The position numbers and the translations under genes were made by a program. Below, in pieces: positions 34,454 to 49,400 of a stretch of DNA of 64,000 nucleotides (position 1 is its first letter; the number at the start of each line of letters is the position of its first letter). The stretch is from Doris montereyensis (Eukaryota > Mollusca > Gastropoda > Nudibranchia > Dorididae). The notes beneath the pieces are model-generated. The model made no database searches. It had not been told where the DNA came from and saw only the letters and a program-made list of their open reading frames with translations. Location of the stretch: the NCBI GenBank assembly GCA_037039925.1, contig JAXRKP010000069.1, forward strand, positions 387,001 through 451,000, given 5' to 3'.

Positions 34454-37400
34454 CTGGAAGAACAAGATATATAAAATAGTTATAGTGTAGGTGACCACAA
34501 TAACCACTTGTAAACTCGAATAAAGAGACATGTGATATTCTAACCTCTTTCTTTAAGTACCTGCAGGTCAAATCAATATTTCAAGGTCTGTTTGTTCTTC
34601 CATCAATTTGAAATTCAATCTCTTCACGAAGCTTTGGGTCTGAGATGAGGATATCATGATTGTATTCCTTCAATGTTTGTCATTATTTGTTCTCCTATGA
34701 TGCTCTACACTTTCCAAACTGACCCCTGAATTCATATTCACCTTTGTAACGGGTCAGCTTTAAAATAGCTCTATATACACGTTTTTGTAAGTTGGCAGAG
34801 CATCTGACTACCACACAGGAGGCACGAGTTTGATTCCCAGTCCAGGCTAGTTTTGCTGGGCCTCCTGTCGACCCTGCAGCTAAATGCGTAGCCAGGTCTA
34901 TTCAGACTTGGAGAAAATAAAGGCGGCATGGAAAGCAATGGCAAACTACCAAATTATGCCCAGTGCCTAGAAAAATCAGTACTCTACTCCTGAATACCAT
35001 ACGCTCAACTCTGAGTAATGGACTTACTTTACTTTTAAACACATGTTATTTACCTTGTCCAGTTGTTGCTCCATTTTAGATAAATGTGCTTCTAGTTCCT
35101 GAATACGCTGCTGGGGAGAGGCTGAAGTTGCAGATGATAAGTACGATGTTGACATACTGGAGATAACAAAGAGAAAGAACAATGAGAAAGAAATATTTTG
35201 ATCGAAGACAAACTTTAAAAAATGAAAGTCAGCATGAAGAGAACTTTTAAAAATTGAAAAATGAGGAGACAAAAGCGATGACGTGGTACAACTAGTATTG
35301 TTGTGAGTATGTTATCATGAAGACACTGGTTTAGAAATGTGGCAGGCAGGATCTGCATTTACTTTGTGATCGCCTGCTGTGGCGTCGGTGGCTGAGCGCT
35401 TGGGCTGCAGGACTGGGGATCATGAGGTCCCGGTTCGAATCCTAGCAAAGCCAGGTCAGACGTTGTGTTTCTTTGGAAAAGGCACTTAACATGCATTTTC
35501 CCCACTCTACCCAGGTGTAGATGGGTACAGGCAATAGCTTGAGGGAGTAAAAACATCGTGAGACTAGCGTCCTGGCCAGGAGGTGATTATCATCATCTGT
35601 TCCGCTTCACGCTATTGAAAACGGGATAAGCTGTGGTTCTATGGGATGTAACAGCCTTGAAGGAACTTTACCAAATTGTCTGCTGCAAAGGTTTTTGCCA
35701 GTATGGTAGCACAAAATGCCTTTCAAGCAGCTATACTGTATGGCCTTTGTGAAGGACTGTAATGTTAAGTCACTCGTCAGTGCCATTGGCAGACTAGTTG
35801 TTTGGGTGCTGAACTTGGGATAATTCAGTCCCGGCTTGAAATCATGGAAATGATAGGTCCAATGTTGTCTTTTCCAGCTCCTGTCCAGCAGGGGGATGTA
35901 TTCATCATCTGTTCCACTTCATATTTTCGGCACCAGGGTAAGCTTTGGCTCTATGAGTCATAACAGCATTTAATGAATTTTAAAACTTACAAGTCAGTGA
36001 CCTTTCAAGTGTCTGGCGATAGAGATATAAATCTCTTGGGAATCCCGCCTCCTCCCCACCCAAAATCACTCCAAAAAAGCACAAGCAACAATAAATTCCT
36101 ACCCCACACCAAAACAAATTCCAACCCCAAACCAAAACTAAATTCCAACCCCAAACCAAACCAAATTCCAACCCCAAAACAAACCAGATTCCAACCCCAA
36201 AACAAACCAGATTCCAACCCCAAAACAAACCAAATTCCAACCCCAAAACAAACCAGATTCCAACCCCAAAACAAACCAGATTCCAACCCCAAAACAAACC
36301 AGATTCCAACCCCAAAACAAACCAGATTCCAACCCCAAAACAAACCAAATTCCAACCCCAAACCAAAACAAATTCCAACCCCAAACCAAAACAAATTCCA
36401 ACCTCAAACCAAACCAAATTCCAACCCCAAAACAAACCAAATTCCAACCCCAAAGCAAACCAAATTACAACCCCAAACCAAACAAAACCAAATTACAACC
36501 ACAAACCAAACCACAACCCAAAACCAAAACAGACCAAATTCTAACCACAAACCAAAACAAAACAAATTACAACCCCAAACCAAACCAAAACAAAATGCAA
36601 ACCAATACAAACCAAATTCTAACCACAAACCAAAACAAAACAAATTCTTACCTTAAACCAAACCAAACCAAAACAAAGTCCAACCCCAAACCAAACCAAA
36701 ACAAATTCCAACCTCAAACCAAAAGCCAAACCAAAAACCAAAACAAAACCCAACCCAAAACCAAGTCAAAACCAAACAAATTCCAACCCCAAACAAAACC
36801 AAAACAAATTCCAACCCCAAACAAAACCAAAACAAATTCCAACCCCAAACAAAACCAAAACCAAAACAAATTCCAACCCCAAACCAAACAAAACCAAAAC
36901 CGAAACAAATTCCAACCCCAAACCAAACAAAACCAAAACAAATTCCAACCCCAAACCAAAACCAAAACAAATTCCAACCCCAAACCAAACAAAACCAAAA
37001 CCAAAACAAATTCCAACCCCAAACCAAACAAAACCAAAACCAAAACAAATTCCAACCCCAAACCAAACCAAGCCAAACCAAAACAACACCCAACCCCAAA
37101 CCAAACAAAACCAAAACAACACCCAACCCCAAACCAAACAAACCAAACCAAAACAACACCCAATCCCAAACAAAACCAAATCAAAACAACAATCAACCCC
37201 AAACCAAACCAAATCAAAACAACACCCAACCCTAAACCAAAACAACACCCAATCCCAAACAAAACCAAACCAAAACAACACCCAACCCCAAACCAAACCA
37301 AACCAAACCAAAACAACACCCAATCCCAAACCAAACCAAACCAAAACAAATTCCAACCCCAAACCAAACCAAAACAACACCCACTCCCAAACAAAACCAA

Positions 37401-40400
37401 ACCAAAACAACACCCAACCCCAAACCAAACAAAACCAAACCAAAACAACACCCAATCCCAAACCAAACCAAAACCCAACCCAACCCCAAACCAAACCAAG
37501 CCAAACCAAAACAACACCCAACCCCAAACCAAACAAAACCAAAACAACACCCAACCCCAAACCAAACCAAACCAAACCAAAACAACACCCAACCCCAAAC
37601 CAAACCAAACCAAACCAAAACAACACCCAACCCCAAACCAAAACAAATTCCAACTCCAAACCAAAACCAAAACAAATTCCAACCCCAAACCAAAACAACA
37701 CCTAACCCCAAACCAAACCAAAACCCAACCCAAACCAAACCAATTCCAACCCCAAACCAAACCAAACCAAAACCCAACCCCAAACCAAACCAAACCAAAA
37801 CCAATTCCAACCCCAAACCAAAACAAAACAAATTTCAACCCCAAACCGAACCAAAATAAAAGAAATTCCAACCCCAAACCAAAAGAAAAATACAAACAAT
37901 CCTACACGTTTTGTCCCCTAAAAAACTAAAATCGAAAGAAATCGCAGCTTAAGCAAAAGTATTGATAAATCAGGAGCGTCTTCAGTTCAAATCATAATAA
38001 GAAACGTACCTGGATGGTGAAGATGACAGACCCAGATTCATCTGAGGTGATGGTGGGCGAGGTGGCGGTTGATCCTCCCCGGGTCTTCAAGTCCAACTTG
38101 GTACAAGTGCGTAGAATCGGTCATTTGGACTCCTGACTCATTGTCTAAATATCAAATTAAAAGAAATATATCAATGCATCGGTCTGTAATGGGCTGACCC
38201 ACAATAAAAGAGAAAGAAGAGAAGAATAAAAAAGACCAAAGAGAAAACATTTCACTAGCAACGATTATTATTTTCAGTCCTTAATAATGTTTTAAATGAT
38301 ATTCTTGTTTGCTAACAAAAACAACCCCAAAACAAAACAAAACTGAGATGAAATAGTTAAAAATTACCCACTCCTGCTCAAGGTGAATGTATTTTTAAGG
38401 ATGCCATCATGTCATTTCTAGATTAGGTCCATGTTGTTAAATAATTATATGCGCTCAATTAATAATTAATTTTTCCTTAAATTCAGGTATCATTTTTCCC
38501 CCATTCTCCTTTGAATTTGTCAAAGTTTTATCATCACTATGAGTTATTTTTTATATTCACCATCAGCATTATGTCTTATTCTCCACACCTTGATTATCAT
38601 TCTTCTTCTTCTCTTTTCTTCTTCTCATTATCATTATTATTAATCTCATTATTATTATTATTATTATTATTATCGTTGTTGTTACTCAACATTTTAGTTC
38701 AAGAGTTTATTACTCTGACAGTCTCAGTTAAATTTTTAGAAAAGTGTTTAATTGTTTTTTTCCCAAGCCCTTTACTGTCAAAAAAACATATTGCGGTATG
38801 ATGGAACTTTCTTACTGACCATCTATGGCTTTGGAAGCAACACTGACAAGCTTTGACCAATCCAAGGTAGCTGCAGATTCCATGGCTGGCAGAATTCTGT
38901 TGTCTATGGTTGATTTGCTGCGCTGTCTAGCAGCAGCTAAATCAGATGTTGCACGTGGCGATAATCTGGGTAAAACAAAATGCATATGTGCTTATAATAA
39001 TACGTGGGAAAGCAATGAGAAGAGCACCCATTTTCTTTCATCCAGGAGTGAAAACCCAGACAGACACAAGTCCCTGTTCACACTCTTCCTATTGACAAAG
39101 TTAAACTCACCCCAAAATACTTGATATTATTTAATAAATAAAACTCAGGGTTTTAAAAATAATACATAGCACAAAATACTTTTTCAGATATCAGGATTAA
39201 TAAACATTTCTTTGGTAATTGTTATTTCATGCATTGAAATATTGATGTGCTTATTCCTGTACAATTAAGTACACAAATGACCATAATAATATCCTGTTTC
39301 AGGGGTCTATCAGTTATGCTTGTCCACTTTTAAGACCACTAAATAAGGCAAGATTTCACTCATGTATAATTGAATAAGACATCATTTGAGGTTACCTGTT
39401 ATTGATCATTTCACTGCCAATACCCCCTCCATGACTAAGATCACTGGTAGCTGTTTTTGAGTTGGTCAAGCTCTCATCAGAAAGTGTGCGCTGGAGACGA
39501 GCCAAACGATGTACAGCAGATGTATTTCTGGACTTTAAAAAAGAAGGAAGACATGCAAAGGTGAAGAGATCAAGCGCTTATAGTCTTTTGACAGCTCATT
39601 TATGTGAAGTAACAGCAAACATAATCATCTTATGAATAAATCCAGCTGGGTGAGAAAATTTACATGCAAATAAAAAAATTGTGTTTAGTTTACAGCTCAA
39701 TAACAGAGCAAAGAAGAACACTGGTAAGAAAAAAAATCTCCTGTTGTGTGGCATACTTACACTAGACAAACCAACAAGATCCTTTTCAGATAAATCTGGA
39801 TCGATCAGTCGCATCAACTCTTCCTGGAAATTGGCACGAGCTTGTTGGCGAGATATTTTTTTGGCCAGAAACTCCAGTTCGTATGCTGCTGGAACTGAGC
39901 GACTCTTCAGATGACATGCCTGACAAATTCCTGTCATGAAACGTAAAGAGCAAATGAATAAGACCACTTAAGTGAAAAAATACAATGTGCCTTACATCAG
40001 CAAAATTATCATTGAAACCATGGACTTCTTACAACTACAACTAAAATAAGAGTAAATTGCTTTGAAGTTTCAAACATAACCTCAAGAACACAAACAGAAA
40101 CTCTTTTTCATATCAATACATCACTTTATCACTATACTGCTTTCTCTCACACATGCCCATAGACACATCCATGCACACAGATATTTCCCCCGGTTATAAC
40201 CTTGTTACTTATCCCTGAATCAATCCTTTGTCTGTAGAGCAAGGAAACCCTCTGACAATTATTCAAGGTCAGCTATGGCTGCCTAGCTGCCAGGAAGAGA
40301 ACCCTAACCTGTGTGTGCCCTTAGGACTGTTGGAAGACGGCTCTGTGAAACCTTTCTTCATCACTGGTTTGGCAATACGCCCATCTTTACGTCTCTGGTT

Positions 40401-43400
40401 TGAGTCATCTGAAAAAAAAAGGAAAAAGAGAAAAATAACTAAGTGATTAAAATGAAGAACGAATGAATGATATGCAAGTTTATTTTGTTGAAATGTACCC
40501 CATCCACCCAATGTTTTAGAGGAAACAGCAAGATGAAAATAAGTGAAAGAAGAAAGAAAGAGATGTAAGACCTACCAGTAGCACCTACCAATCACCCACT
40601 GATAGACAAAGATTCAAATTCCGCTGTCCCTATCCCTCCATTACCCCATACACCCCCCCCCAAATCTCTTTCACATACACTCAAACAAATTTAAAAAAAC
40701 CTAAAGAATTTGTTTGATCGATTGAGATTCATTTACTTTCTTCAGCGCATACAGTGATCTTAGAGTGAAAATGAAGATCTCAGGGTGAATGGAGAGTAAA
40801 TAGTAAGATGAAAGACAGATATAAAGAAAGGGAAGAAAAGGAGCAGGGCATACCAGCAGCACCCACCAACTGCCCACAGCCAAAGGCAAGGGGGAAAATT
40901 CAAGCAAAGAAACTACAACACCCCCACCCTCCCCACCAAAAAAAACAACAACCCCAAAACAACACCCCTCCTCCCTTTAAAAAACAACAGCCCAAGAAAA
41001 GCTTGTTTGTTTGTTTGTTTGTTTGTAATCTACCTTGTCCACCATATGTGGTGACCTCAGGGTGAATTAAGAGGAAACAGCAGCAAGATGAAAGAAAGAC
41101 ATGTAAAAGAATGAAAGGAAAGAAATAACACCTACCAGTGGTGCCCCCCCCCTCCCCTCTCACAAAGAAAGGCAACAAAAGGAAAAGTTGTGTCTGTCAA
41201 TGAGACACAAATATGAAAGGTTATAAAAGCTACTCGATCACGGCGAAAACAACAGAAGCTAATACATTTAACAATTTAAAGCCTGGCTTGTGTTGGCAAG
41301 AACTAACCAGCGCTGGAGGCCAATGGTCTGACAGTGTACTGGGAAGAACCACTGGATGAACCTTCACTAATCTGACTCAAGTTGGATGCAGAGCCTGGGT
41401 TGGGTTGTCTTCTCGGCTGGATCGGTTTTGTTGACCGTGTCCCTGGCCTAGTAAGTACTTGGTATTCTGTGTCTGTTTAAGAAGTTCTAGAGCAATGTTT
41501 CCCGTTGCCGGGATACCAGAGGTGTACTCCATGCTGGCAAATTGACGCTTTCCACTTGCTGGACTGCCATCAACGGTGTCCATGCTCACTTGAACACGAT
41601 CGCCTCTTCTCAGAGGTGGCTGCAAGGATGGAAAAGAGATTCTGAGTATAAGGACCTTGAACTCACTTGCCATAAAAACTGGAAATGACACAAAAATAAG
41701 CTGCAAAAGACTACCAAAGATGAGAAAATGTCCCTTATTATCTACTTCTCTATAATAACTAACAAGTTCACTTATAGAGTATTATTGTCGGCAAGCTTAA
41801 AAACAGTTGATCAAATTTTAATTGAAGGGGTCATTTCAATAGTGTGCTTTAGTCACAAAAACATTATTTGGAGAAAAAATACCAAAAACCATGGACTTCA
41901 GAACTTTTGACTTTGGGAATTACAAGTTTCAAACGGCTGTAAAAGTGATGCATTTTCATCATATCACTTTCACACTTTTCAGGAAGCATAATGTCTTTTT
42001 ATTCCCTAGGATTATCTCTCTGCCTCGTTTTTCACGAAAAGGGACATAGACACACTATTGAAATGACCCCTTCAATTTCAAAGTGATGACTGCCTGCCCT
42101 CGAGAGGGGGCCAAGCGAGCTTTGGCATTGAAAGGAGGGCCCCCTCTTCACCCAATGTAACTATGGGCTCCCCAGATCACAAAAAACTTAAGCCACAGGC
42201 ATCTATAACTGGCCCCGAGTGAACTGAGGAATGCAAGCCATGATGGTTGCTGTTTCAAGGGCTCTCTCACAGCTCAAACGAGCCATGCCCAATTAAGAAG
42301 AAGAAGAAGAAGAAGAAGAACAAGAAGAAAAAAGAACAAGAACAAGAAGAAGAAGAAGAAGAAGAAGAAGAAGAAGAAGAAGAAGAAGAATAAGAAGAAT
42401 AAGAAGAAGAAGAAGAAGAAAAGAAGAAGAAGAAGAAGAAGAAGAAGAAGAAGAAGAAGAAGAAGAAGAAGAAGAAGAAGAAGAAGAAGAAGAAGAAGAA
42501 GGCAGCCTGATCTTGTCCTTACATTAAGCTGATCTCATGAAATAAATTCAAGTACCAAAGTTTTTTTTGGCCTAACAGGAAAATGAGAAGAGTTGCCAAT
42601 TTGTTTCATGGTCGAGTTCAGTGGAGAAAAGTAGAAGGTTTGGGACAGTGGAATACAATAAGGGATCTAAAACATGGATTGGTCTAATGAACTAACTAAG
42701 GAAGAAAGAATGAGCAATTGATATTCTTCTTGATGTCATAACGAGATAAGATTTTACTGCAAAAATAAAACTACTAAATCGTTCTCATCATCATCTTCCT
42801 TTATCCTTCATTTGTGACGGAAGTTGTAGCTTTGATTGATTGAGAAAATGACCATCTTCTTAAATTTTTTCTTTCTTAAAGAAAAAAAAAAGGAAGAAAT
42901 TAAAATTTAATATATTACCTGACCATGCTGACTTGATCTTGAACGACTACTGATGGCTGAAAAAGAATGAAATATATTGGAATATGCTGTTAAGACGTTA
43001 CCCTTACTTAAATTTTATTTAGTCCAAAGTTGATCATCCTTGATCTTCGTCTATGAGTTAAGTGGCATTTAAATACATGTCAATTCCTTTTCTAATTTAA
43101 TCCAGTCGGTTCTGCCTGTCAAATGTAGAACCAGTAGAAAATCATCCACTCACAAAAGTTTCAGGTGCCACATATCAAGAGCTTTCTGTGACACAATCTT
43201 ACTGATAGACCTTAACCATTACATTACCCCTGCTTAATCTTATTTAGTCCAAATTTGATCATCCTTGATCTCATATGAGTTAAATGGCATTTAAATACAT
43301 ATCAATTCCCTTTCTATGTTTATCACATCGGTTCTGTCTGTCAAATATGTAGAAAATCATTCGTTCACAAAACTTTCAGGTTCTGCATATCAAGGTTTTT

Positions 43401-46400
43401 CCGATCAATTTTTAAAATGTACCTGACATAGAATAGTCTGAGCTGTCGTGGGAGTTATTCCTGGAGTGCACGTCATCTCCTGAGCTGGTGTAGCCCTCTT
43501 GACTCCGCATAGAGCCATACCCTTCTCCCGACCCTTGGCGGACGTGACTGACGTAGGAGCTCCTTCCATCGTCTGAAGACCGTCCCGAGGACAGGGTGGA
43601 GTCGGAATAACCATGCTGGCTGTGGGCTGGACGCTGACGGGGCGATGATTCGTAATGCTGCTGCTGCTGATGTAACTGTACAGTGGAGGGAGGGGATGAC
43701 TTGGATGGAGGTGGAGGAGGAGTAGTGGAAGATCCGATGATGCTGTTGTCACCTCTGCCATGGCGAAAAGACGAGAAGAGCAGTCGGAAGGTTAGAATGT
43801 GCAGCAAGTGATCATGAAATATAATCTCGGAGAAACGAAAAGATGAAGAAAAATAGGCACTTTCATATAAACACATCAATATTCAATGATCCATACTGAT
43901 TCAGCATTAATTGATTTGCACACACACAAAAGCAGATGCACTAGCAATGACTTATAGAAAAAGAGGATTTTTGCAAGTGTGCATTTTGTAACGCTACTCA
44001 AGTTAAAGTAAGAATTCAATCAATTTTTACTTTTATACAGTGGGAGGAAGTAAAAACCACACACACAATAAAACAAAAAGCACAAATAGGAACTATCAGA
44101 TTTCACTGTCAGTACATTATCTCATTTTAAGGAGACATAGCTGTAGGGGAACCCCTGGGAATGGATCCATGAAATTTCAGATTATACAGTAGCCACTGTT
44201 GGATAAAATCTTAGTGTTATAGGATAGAAGTTGGCTAAGCCAAAATAAGTGATGTTAGAATTCATGTCACCCAACAAATTTACAAATACCCGCTGTAATC
44301 CTTTGATATCTTATGACCCGTAAAACACAAAGTAATAATGATTCTTTCTCCTGTAAGTAAAACGTATATCTAGTTTAGTGAAATCAATGAGAAAAAATGA
44401 AGAGAGAGTAAGAGAATGAGAGAGTAAGAGAATGAGAGAGATAGTCAGACAGAGATAGCGAGACAGAGAGAGAAAGACAGAGTTAGAGATAGAGGAAGAC
44501 AGTAACAGAGACAGGTTGACAGAGATTTTCACTTCATACACTTATGATCGATCCTCTTGTAATTCAAAATTTGTAACTACATGTACACACTACTTTGTTT
44601 TGTGTTACTTTTTCTCAATAACACTGAAAATTGTTGTTAAAAAAATATGGAACATAAGGAATGCAGTGGATCGATTGCTTAAATTTGTGCCTTGGCAGCT
44701 TACACCATGAACTGATTTGAGCACATTGCTGACTACTTAACACTACATTGGCACGGTACGACGGCTGACAATATACAAGGTGCATGATATTCCCTCAGTC
44801 ATACAATGTCAACATTCAGTCAAGTGGTGCTAGTTTTGGAGGAGACTATGTATAGGAGATACTTCATTTATATATATCTGTTCTCAGAGAGAGACAAATT
44901 TAATTCATTACATCATCAGACACTTAAGTTATGAACCATTTAGTGATATTCTACACATCTTTTTCTACAAGCAATTACATAAAATGCAAGAAAGTGCTAA
45001 TACTTTTGGTTGAAAAGAAACAGCTGTGGTGAAACTTGCTAAGGAAATACAACTAGCCCGTTAAAATTAATTAAAAAAAATATGTAATCTTGTTAATCAA
45101 TCTGTATCAGACACTAATTGCATTATCTCTTAAATACTGATACGTACATTCCTGTGATTAAACCATGTCAAATCTAGTTTTAAATAGATAGTATATCTTA
45201 CACTGCACCCCCTCCCTCCACTTTCCCACCCCACAGGGTCACAAAACTTCAAAGTCTAAAGTCATAGCCTGAATAGTTACGTCTTTTCATGTTTAGTGAA
45301 TCAACAGAAAATGACAAACTGAAGGCAAATGAAGGAACTAGTAGAGCACTCCCGTATATTTAAGTCTCATTTATTTCAACCAATCCACAAAACAAATCTA
45401 AATTAAAACTGCTTAACAATTGGTGGGTACAACCAACGTAGCTTCAATGTAGAATTAAATGTATTTCCCCCCTCTGTGATAAAAAAAATGGATGAAGGTA
45501 ACAACATCGCAAAATCTGTGCAATTAAAGAAAACGGCTAAAGATCTAACGACTCCTGTCAAGCAAAGTATGATGTGCAGCCATAGCGCTAACAAATACAA
45601 AATGGTTCTTACAGATATTCCTGCCAAGTCTTTTAGGTGGGCTTATCATTTTACAGAATATGAAGAAGGTGAAAATATAACTTCAAATTTTTCCTTTCAT
45701 TATTAATGAATAAAATTTAAAGACTTGAGTTAATACACAACACTGCGGAGCATTTCAAGACATAGATTGTTAATGCATTCTGTATGCTGTTAAAAGCATC
45801 ATTACAAAACTCACATTCATTTATTTGCCAGTCCAAATAATATATGACTTTTATAGTCGGAATTTAAAAAAAAAATCAACCCCATAATCATAAAGATTAT
45901 CGTAAAGTAAAAAAAGCACGAGAAAAAATACACATTAAAGCAACACAAGAATTGAAACCAATGCTTATGTCTTTAAAAAAAAAGAAGATATTGTATCCGC
46001 AGACATCAGATGTGTTTCACCACAGGACCCAGTCTTGAGCCCTTGATACATACTGGGCTAATGAATCAAGCACAAATGTTTTATTTTGCCAACAGCAGGT
46101 TTACCACATGCCAGTAGTCAATACACACATTGAAAAAAAATGCACATGAAAACGTTTTATCGTCAAGATTCACAATGAAGACAAGAGAAATATACATGTC
46201 ACCAAATACATCAAGAATGAATAATGTAAGATAGCAAGAAGCAACAGGACAACGTCAAATCATAAAACAAGCAATGTGGCATTATCTTAGAGACACATTG
46301 ACTGATGTTGTTATAAAATGTAAAAGATCAAATGAAAAATGCACGGCTGATGGTAAGAAGATGGTAAGAATCTATGGAAAACACCTGAAAGCTGTTGAAA

Positions 46401-49400
46401 TTGAAAATGACTTTATATAAGAAGGCATCAAATTTTTTTTTTTTAAAACAAACTCTGCATATTTCATCAGCAAAGGCACAAAAATAACAAAAGCCACAGC
46501 AGCAATGATGTACAAGCACATGATGGCATAAGCAAGTAGGTAAACAAAAAAGGAAATAAAAAAGATAAAATAAAAACATGCATTAAAAAGGCCACTTGTT
46601 CTCTGCATAATGACATCTGTATAAAAACTTCCTGAATTAACGTGCATGATGTGCAAATGAAAAGTTCTTTAGTTTAGATGTATCATGGTGATAAAATCAT
46701 GAGAGCACAGATGGACATTGACGAATGGAATGGGCGTGAAATACAAAGGCTTCATTAGCTTGCAAATTATGGGAAACGATACATGCAATGCACAGGCTGA
46801 GCTGAGTAGGCAAATTAACAAAACAGTAAAATAAAATAGCAAAGTATCCTGCAACGTGTAATGAGAAGCAATAAGTGATAACATGCATGCGCAATTCGTC
46901 AGGTTAGGCATGCACCGAGACCATGCTCAATATGCTCTTAATTCTGATGTGACGGCAAGGCATAGGAGAGTGATGTGGAACAAAGAATTGACAAAGAATT
47001 ACAGCAAAAGCTTAAGAGTCTCAAAAGCAATCTAAAGGAAGACTAGCGAGAAGGAAAAAAACAAAAAAACAAACGAGCATGGGAATTTTAAAAATAATTT
47101 TAAAACGTTATTAGCAAGACTGTCAGCTTGGGGGCAAGCAAAAATTGTGACTAGGACAGGAATGATAAAATTACAACCTCACAGGGTCAATGACGGGTTT
47201 GGTAAGATGAAACAACGGAGGAAGGAAAGCTAAGATTAAAGATGTCATTGTACCTAGCCTGAGCCAGCATGAGCAAAGTCTCGTTGTAGTCTGGAGGTTG
47301 AGGCGGTGGCGGTGGAAAGTCCGTCACGTCACCTGTGGTTACAGGTGGTGACGTTTTCTCATGAAGTTGCTGCTGCTGTTGCATATATTCTGAGATGAGG
47401 AGTGAACTAAGGGACATCATGGGGGATGATGAAAAGTGGGAAGAAGGTGTAACGAAACCCCTGTGGAAGAAGGATAGAACGTGTGACAAAACAGAAAAGA
47501 TACATGGAAAGAATGGGGAGTCAGTCCTTGGGGAGAAGGAGCACTGAAACTGTGGCAGAAAAAGAGGGTACATCTCAGACACAAAAACTAGTACAAAGAA
47601 ATAAGGGAATAGTAGAAAACATATAATGTTGAAATGTTTCTGGGCAAATTGTACCTTATTCCTGATGCAGGCAATAAAAAGGTACTGAAAAGAATAGTTC
47701 AAGAGGGACCAAATAGTAACTATTTGAATCCATGAAAAAGAAAGTGAAAATTTTATTTTGACAAAAAAATTAACTTTGCACTTTGGATGAAAAGGTTGAA
47801 AGTATACGAAGACTTTTGCAAGAAGCTAGAACAGAACACAGTGAAATGTATCCCAAGAAGAGGAAAGTTGATGAAGAACAAACCAATTCTTTCAGAAAGA
47901 AGATGTCAAATTGACAATGTTAACTGATGTAAACGAGGGTAAAGAAATGATTTTGGAGTGATAGCATTACACAAGTAGATCATTGAAATTGACATCAAAG
48001 GTCATAGTGAAGAAGTACTGAAAAAAGAAATTGTTGTATTGTCCAAATAAACATGGCAATCATAAGGCAAAACTTAATTTGTATTTAATCCATCCATATG
48101 CCCAGTCAATAACCCTCTATGGATAATTTGTCCTTTGAATGACTGATGTTGTGCTCACTCAAAACTTATAAATAAAATCATAATGATATTGCTCCATGTG
48201 AAAGAGAATAAATACACATATGAGAGTCAAGAATTAACTTGTAGTCTTTTTTTAAGTTTGGCATTATCAAATCATTTCTTACAATAATATTTCTGGCTGT
48301 CAATCTTTTGGAGTTTTAAAGAGAATTCAAGCACATGTAAAATAAACTGATAAAATAATTTCAAGTTAAAAAACCCCTCTGATTTGCTCTTTTTTTCCAG
48401 GCTTTCCCATTGTCCTAGATACTACTAAGAACATTATGTATTACTTGAAACACTTTACACTATGTCAAAAAGAAAACGAATCATATCAATTTAATCCAAA
48501 GTGCTGAAAAGACATTTTCTGGAATCATGCAATATAGAAAAACTACAATGAAAAATTTCATTACATACATCACTGCAAGTTACACAGAGACAGAACAAGC
48601 AAAACAATATCAGAGTCCAAATTAACATATGCAGTTTTTAAGTACACATTTGTAACAGACACTCAACAAGAGCATCTTGTTCATACAAAGTCAGTGGGGA
48701 CCTGAGGAAGGAATAAGGTAGGGGGGTGGGGGTGGGGAGGATTGGCAAGGAAGCTGAAACATTGTGAAATAATGACTTTTAAACATCAACATACAGCATA
48801 TCCAATCTTGTTTGAAAGGAGACGGGCTGGGAGGAGGAAGATGCTGGGTTAACACAAGAGGAGGGGATGGAATGGCCATTGCTTATAGCAGACAAAGATT
48901 TGGTTTGGATTCCTATTGAGGGAAGGAAAAAACCCCCACACACACATTTGTGGAAAAAGGTCTAAAATGAAATGGTTTTATGCACTCCATTTATCAAAGG
49001 GCTCTCAAAGGTATATCTTGTTACTCAGCCCTTAAATATTTAATGAACAGAGAAAAGAAGAAAAAAAAATATTGTAGTTAATAAAAAATAAAAATATATA
49101 TAAAATTAATATGAAATTCTCATCACCAACAATCCTGTGGAACTATGTGTCCCTTTCATGGGTAAACTATTGGATTATTTTCCCATGTTGTCACAATTCT
49201 TACTAGTTCATCCATTGATGCTAGCCAACAGTTGATTGAACATAAACAAAGACACATTTCAACTTGTCTGTTCCTAGTTTTTAAATTGTTCACAAGATTG
49301 AGAGAAATGGCAGAAAATGTTCTTAAATTAAATAGTTTGGGTCTAATCACTGAAAATATCTATGTTGCTAAAATAGTCTTCCTGGTGTTTTTGCCTCTGC

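Noticed and set aside
36595..37929. 444-residue plus-strand open frame rich in Asn, Pro, Lys and Gln
   Set aside because: It is the C/A-only minisatellite translated; without T on that strand stops are almost impossible. Other frames and the opposite strand are equally open.
43405..43761. Alternative frame [14 protein letters not shown] across SIPA1L exon 14
   Set aside because: Phases from exons 13 and 15 select the other frame, which has the expected Ser/Pro/Gln-rich composition.
45476..45706. 76-residue plus-strand open frame
   Set aside because: Inside a SIPA1L intron, antisense, AT-rich, without recognisable motif or splice partner.
48690..48880. Possible extra Pro-rich SIPA1L exon
   Set aside because: No matched acceptor and donor in phase and no similarity to the family.
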